DNA of 55,191 nucleotides from Acidobacteriota bacterium (GTDB lineage Bacteria; Acidobacteriota; Holophagae; Acanthopleuribacterales; Acanthopleuribacteraceae), in NCBI GenBank assembly GCA_020439745.1, contig JAGQSC010000028.1, forward strand, positions 1 to 55,191, written 5' to 3'. The translations under genes were made by a program, and so were the position numbers. Position 1 is the first letter of the stretch. Each line of letters starts with the position of its first letter. Under the pieces are notes generated by a model. The model was given only the letters and a program-made list of their open reading frames with translations. It ran no database searches and had not been told where the DNA came from. Positions 51,752 to 55,191 of the stretch are shown here, piece after piece.

Positions 51752-54298
51752 ATGAGTCGTTTAAAACGCTTGTTTCTGATCCTAGGTCTTCTGGTGCCAT
51801 TTCTTTGCGCCATACCCGTTTTCGCACAGGAAAGCGAGGCCGCTGAGGAGAGCCAAGAAGCCGATGAAGGTGAAGAAACCAAAATTTATGAAACATTTGT
51901 CGTCACAGGAACACGTGCCCGCCCGCGTTCGGCTACCGAGTCCATGGTTCCCATTGACGTGATCGGTGTTGAGGATTTCGTCAAAATGGGCGATACGGAC
52001 CTGAGCAATCAATTGCGAACACTGGTTCCCTCATACAACGTCAATACTCAGCCCATCAGCGACGCAGCCACCGTTGTCAGACCTGCCAACTTGCGCGGCC
52101 TTGCCCCAGACCATAGTTTGGTCCTGATCAACGGTAAACGCCGACATCGCGCGGCCGTCATTTACTGGCTTGGCAACGGTGTTGCGGATGGCGCACAGGG
52201 TCCCGATATTTCTGCCATCCCATCCATTGCATTGCGCCAAGTGGAAGTGCTTCGCGATGGAGCCTCGGCCCAGTACGGGTCTGACGCCATTGCAGGCGTG
52301 ATGAATTTCATTCTCAAGGATGCCAACAAGGGCTCATCGATCGAAATCAAATCAGGCTCCTATTTTGAAGGTGATGGGGACTCGACCACCGTCAGCGGGA
52401 ACTTCGGGTTGCCTTTGACCGATAACGGTTATGCGAACCTGAGCTTCGAGTGGGGCCAGTCAGATCCCACCAATCGCAGTGTACAACGCGACGACGCTGC
52501 AGCATTGATCGCAGCGGGTAACACCCAGGTACGCGATCCAGCCCAAATTTGGGGCTCCCCTGAAATTGAAGACGATATGAAGTTATGGGGTAACTTTGGT
52601 ATTGAATTAAGTGGTGGCAACAAGCTCTATGCTCAAGCCAACTACGTCAGTAAGACCGTCACTGGCGGATTCTACTTCCGTAACCCCAACACCCGCAGTG
52701 CTGTGTTCAGCGGTGACGGAGGCCAAACCCTTTTGATCGGCGACATGATCGACGCACAAGATGGCGTATTGGACGGCTCAGCCAACTGCCCCACCGTCAA
52801 CATCATCAACGACGTGCCTGACCCGGTTGCCTTGGCAGAAGTCTTTGCTCGGGACGAGTGTTTCTCGTTTCAGGAGCTGTTTCCTGGCGGGTTCACACCG
52901 CAATTCGGCGGCGACGTACTGGACTATTCCATACTTGCCGGCCTGAAAGGGGTTACCGATGCAGGGTTGGCTTGGGACTTCAGCCTGAGCACCGGTTTCA
53001 ATGAAGTGGATTTCTTCATTTCTAATACCGTCAACGCGTCTCTGGGTCCTAACACTCCTACATCCTTTGACCCCGGTCTCTACGCCCAGCAAGAGTTCAA
53101 CGTAAACTTCGACGTGTCTTATGCCGTCAATGCCAACGTGAACATAGCCGGTGGCGTGGAATACCGCGAGGAGGAATTCGAGATTGGCCTGGGCGATCAG
53201 GCATCCTACGAGATCGGCCCTCTGGCCGAGCAGGGTTTCAGTGCCGCATCCAACGGATTCCCGGGATTCAGTCCTATTGCCGCAGGAAAGTGGAGTCGTA
53301 ACAACTACGCTGCATACGTAGACGCGGAATTCAACTATGACCAGTGGACAGCCGGTCTGGCATTGCGCTTTGAGGACTTCGAAGATTTCGGAACGACGCT
53401 CAACGGCAAGATCGCAGGTGCGTACCGATTTAACGATAACTTCTCCGCTCGCGGTAGCGTGAGCACCGGTTTCCGCGCACCGACGCCTGGTCAATCCAAC
53501 GCCTTTAACGTCTCCACCGAGTTCGACTTGGTGCAGATGGAACTGGTAAATAACGGAACGATCCCTTCGGGTTCCGCTGTCGCGCGTCTGAGAGGCGGCA
53601 AGCCGCTCATCGCCGAAGAGTCAGTGAACTACACGGCAGGTATTGTCTACCAAAACAGCAATTTCACACTCACCACAGACTACTTCAACATCAACCTGGA
53701 CGACCGCCTGGCTGTGACGCAACTATTTGCGTTGACCCAGGAAGAAGTGGACAGCTTGTTGGCTGAAGGTGTGACCAGTGCTGCGAACCTGCAGAACTTC
53801 CGCTTCTTCACCAATGACTTCGAAACGGAAACCTCGGGTGTCGACGTGGTGGCCACCTATTCTCCTGGTTCTGGCAAAACCGACTACTCATTGGTCTTCA
53901 ACCACACCAGTACTGAAGTAAAGAGCTTCAATCCAGATACGCTGGATAGCACGCGCATCATGGAGCTCGAGGAAGGTCTGCCGGAAAATCGTTGGAACCT
54001 GAGTGTGAACCACACCTTTGGCGAAGCATTCCGGGTATTGGGTCGCCTGAGCTATTTCGATGGCTGGTTTGATTCCGAAGATGGCGAAACCTACGATGGC
54101 GACTACATCTTCGATACCGAACTGGGTTACACGTTCAACCACAAATTCTCAGTCATTCTGGGTGCCCAGAACCTGTTCGACACCTTCCCTGAAGAGAACC
54201 CGGGCGCACGTTCTGGTGTGGGTAACCTCTACAGCCAGTTCACGCCATTCGGTTTCAACGGCGGCTACTATTACGCTCGTTTGAAATACGAATTCTAA
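51752..54298 (+). CDS. TonB-dependent receptor
   Basis: This 848-residue outer-membrane receptor has a signal peptide (residues 1-25, LVPFLCAIPVFAQ). A short acidic stretch and a TonB box-like segment follow (ETFVVTGTRA), then a plug domain (VRPANLRGLAPDHSLVLINGKRR) and a barrel that ends in YYYARLKYEF. The C-terminal Phe is typical of outer-membrane proteins. Plug and barrel motifs resemble those of siderophore/vitamin-type receptors, but the substrate is unknown. AAAGGAG precedes the ATG. Confidence 0.92.
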   Translation: MSRLKRLFLILGLLVPFLCAIPVFAQESEAAEESQEADEGEETKIYETFVVTGTRARPRSATESMVPIDVIGVEDFVKMGDTDLSNQLRTLVPSYNVNTQPISDAATVVRPANLRGLAPDHSLVLINGKRRHRAAVIYWLGNGVADGAQGPDISAIPSIALRQVEVLRDGASAQYGSDAIAGVMNFILKDANKGSSIEIKSGSYFEGDGDSTTVSGNFGLPLTDNGYANLSFEWGQSDPTNRSVQRDDAAALIAAGNTQVRDPAQIWGSPEIEDDMKLWGNFGIELSGGNKLYAQANYVSKTVTGGFYFRNPNTRSAVFSGDGGQTLLIGDMIDAQDGVLDGSANCPTVNIINDVPDPVALAEVFARDECFSFQELFPGGFTPQFGGDVLDYSILAGLKGVTDAGLAWDFSLSTGFNEVDFFISNTVNASLGPNTPTSFDPGLYAQQEFNVNFDVSYAVNANVNIAGGVEYREEEFEIGLGDQASYEIGPLAEQGFSAASNGFPGFSPIAAGKWSRNNYAAYVDAEFNYDQWTAGLALRFEDFEDFGTTLNGKIAGAYRFNDNFSARGSVSTGFRAPTPGQSNAFNVSTEFDLVQMELVNNGTIPSGSAVARLRGGKPLIAEESVNYTAGIVYQNSNFTLTTDYFNINLDDRLAVTQLFALTQEEVDSLLAEGVTSAANLQNFRFFTNDFETETSGVDVVATYSPGSGKTDYSLVFNHTSTEVKSFNPDTLDSTRIMELEEGLPENRWNLSVNHTFGEAFRVLGRLSYFDGWFDSEDGETYDGDYIFDTELGYTFNHKFSVILGAQNLFDTFPEENPGARSGVGNLYSQFTPFGFNGGYYYARLKYEF

Positions 54299-54324
54299 CC
54301 AACGACCAACCACCAAACCGATTA

Positions 54325-54351
54325 ATGGCCACGCCGAGCGTGGCCATTTTT
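54325..54351 (+). terminator. Terminator after the second TonB receptor gene
   Basis: atggccacgc-cga-gcgtggccat forms a ten-pair stem, followed by TTTTT. It is a good intrinsic terminator for the gene ending at 54298. The rest of the 54352-54580 gap shows nothing further. Confidence 0.85.
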
Positions 54352-54580
54352 CATTGAGGGGTACCTGACAAGGGGGCACTTTGTCCCTGCTAACTAAGGC
54401 AAGTGTTTTTCCCTTGCGTTTCGTCCCCCGCCCGGGTTTTACTGGTGGCAGAAACAATCCACACAAAGACGGAATCCTAACCATGTTACAGGCATGGAAT
54501 GAGTGGAAAAGTGCGCGCATGGAACAAATTCCAAGTATTCAACTCCTGCGTGCAGCCAAACAACACAATGAGGAGAACAT

Positions 54581-54928
54581 ATGAACTGGTATTTGGACGT
54601 AATCAAGAAGTATGCAGTGTTCACAGGACGAGCAAGGCGCAAAGAATATTGGATGTTTGTCTTATTCAACATCATCATTGCATTTGTATTGGGCTTTGTA
54701 GAAGGTCTGGTTGGCGGCCCAGGAGCCCTGGCCATGCTCTATTCTTTGGCTGTACTGATTCCAGGCATCGCAGTCGGTATCCGTCGACTGCACGACACCG
54801 ATCGCAGTGGCTGGTGGTTACTAATCGGTCTGGTCCCCATCGTCGGCGGTTTGATCCTTCTCTATTTCATGGTGATCGACGGTACGCCCGGTTCGAATCA
54901 GTACGGGCCCAATCCCAAAGGAGCCTAA
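54581..54928 (+). CDS. DUF805 family membrane protein
   Basis: This 115-residue membrane protein has the DUF805 pattern: [20 protein letters not shown] at the start, a central pair of helices, and the conserved [14 protein letters not shown] segment before a final hydrophobic stretch. Proteins of this family (YhaH-like) are small inner-membrane proteins of unknown role. GAGGAG precedes the ATG. Confidence 0.9.
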   Translation: MNWYLDVIKKYAVFTGRARRKEYWMFVLFNIIIAFVLGFVEGLVGGPGALAMLYSLAVLIPGIAVGIRRLHDTDRSGWWLLIGLVPIVGGLILLYFMVIDGTPGSNQYGPNPKGA

Positions 54929-54950
54929 CCACTTAGCCATGTAAATATTG

Positions 54951-54979
54951 TTGACACAGATGCGCGCATTTCTTAGAAT
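54951..54979 (+). promoter_or_regulatory. Promoter of tRNA-Asn
   Basis: ttgaca (54951-54956) and tagaat (54974-54979) are 17 bases apart, a near-consensus sigma-70 promoter. It lies 34 bp upstream of the tRNA, as expected for a strong stable-RNA promoter. Confidence 0.8.
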
Positions 54980-55012
54980 GCTGCACTGTTGCCCCTGTAT
55001 GGGGCACATTAT

Positions 55013-55088
55013 TCCGGTGTAGCTCAGTTGGTAGAGCAGACGGCTGTTAACCGTCTTGTCCGCGGTTCGAGTCCGTGCACCGGAGCCA
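55013..55088 (+). tRNA. tRNA-Asn (anticodon GTT)
   Basis: The acceptor stem tccggtg/caccgga, the D arm gctc/gagc, the anticodon stem gacgg/ccgtc with loop ctgttaa (anticodon gtt), and the T arm cgcgg-ttcgagt-ccgtg all pair. The discriminator is G and CCA is encoded (55086-55088). Length is 76 bases. Confidence 0.96.
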
Positions 55089-55094
55089 CTTATC

Positions 55095-55129
55095 AAGGGG
55101 TTGGAGTTTAGGCTTCAACCCCTTTTTTT
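55095..55129 (+). terminator. Terminator after tRNA-Asn
   Basis: The stem aaggggttg/caacccctt, extended by wobble-tolerant pairs, is followed by a T run. It begins six bases after the tRNA. Confidence 0.85.
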
Positions 55130-55142
55130 CAACCCCTTCCGA

Positions 55143-55191
55143 GACGGCTGTTAATCCCGCTGCGGCGGGATTCGAGTCCGTGCACCGGAGC
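55143..55191 (+). repeat. Partial, rearranged copy of tRNA-Asn at the window end
   Basis: gacggctgttaa (anticodon arm) is repeated at 55143-55154 and ttcgagtccgtgcaccggagc (T loop, acceptor 3' strand, discriminator) at 55171-55191. The original 15 bases between the two segments are replaced by a 16-base hairpin, tcccgc-tgcg-gcggga. The copy runs off the window edge. It could be a tRNA-derived att site, a decayed tRNA, or a repeat. Confidence 0.75.

Overview
The window looks like the chromosome of a Gram-negative, didermic bacterium of moderate G+C. It has two TonB-dependent receptors (one with an N-terminal carboxypeptidase-regulatory-like domain), a Reg_prop/Y_Y_Y sensor kinase, two exported M16 peptidases, a di-heme oxidoreductase, Rhs proteins and many 4-bp ATGA gene overlaps. 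This mix is typical of Acidobacteriota, and I would guess the Holophagae/Acanthopleuribacter side. That placement is inference; there is no rRNA or marker-gene comparison here.

Region 1 (1-9000) is an accessory island. It holds the 3' end of an rhs gene with a papain-like toxin tip and a probable immunity gene, then tandem repeats, a full-length but apparently catalytically dead DDE transposase, and a ParE-type toxin-antitoxin pair. A second, 5'-truncated orphan rhs tip follows, with a different (PD-(D/E)XK nuclease-like) toxin and its own immunity gene, then a truncated copy of the same IS and a third frameshifted rhs scrap. Four copies of a palindromic intergenic repeat punctuate the island, and two of them abut rhs sequence at the same codon. 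A doxX-like gene closes it.

Region 2 (9000-12700) is a K+ uptake unit on the minus strand: a TrkH/KtrB channel with a long N-terminal membrane extension, a TrkA/KtrA gating protein and a kinase-less HAMP/PAS-like membrane protein.

Region 3 (12750-25460, minus strand) contains a run of nine genes (13670-23241) joined by 1-4 bp overlaps or a 3-bp gap: an acyl-adenylate/LuxE-like ligase, an aldehyde dehydrogenase/acyl reductase, an Fe-alcohol dehydrogenase, a PQQ-type beta-propeller, a HemW-like radical SAM protein, a DUF3311 protein with a sodium:solute symporter, a glycosyltransferase and a LolD-like ATPase. It looks like a carboxylate activation-reduction pathway coupled to transport and glycosylation, and is the best candidate here for an undescribed system. 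Upstream are an isoaspartyl peptidase/asparaginase and a cystathionine gamma-synthase/lyase; downstream is an exported protein of unknown function.

Region 4 (25490-28970, plus strand) is a three-gene unit: a HAD-UbiA fusion, DprE1 and DprE2. These resemble the enzymes that make polyprenyl-phosphoryl-arabinose, a pathway best known from mycobacteria.

Region 5 (28966-55191) is mostly housekeeping and envelope functions: DJ-1/PfpI, two M16 peptidases, an FFLEELY-like protein, a CPBP protease, a giant sensor kinase, a CnoX-like thioredoxin, FolE, a universal stress protein, rhomboid, Tag, a PAS-GGDEF diguanylate cyclase, a di-heme oxidoreductase, a PiT phosphate transporter, two TonB receptors and a DUF805 protein. 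It ends with tRNA-Asn behind a near-consensus promoter, and a partial, rearranged copy of that tRNA at the window edge.
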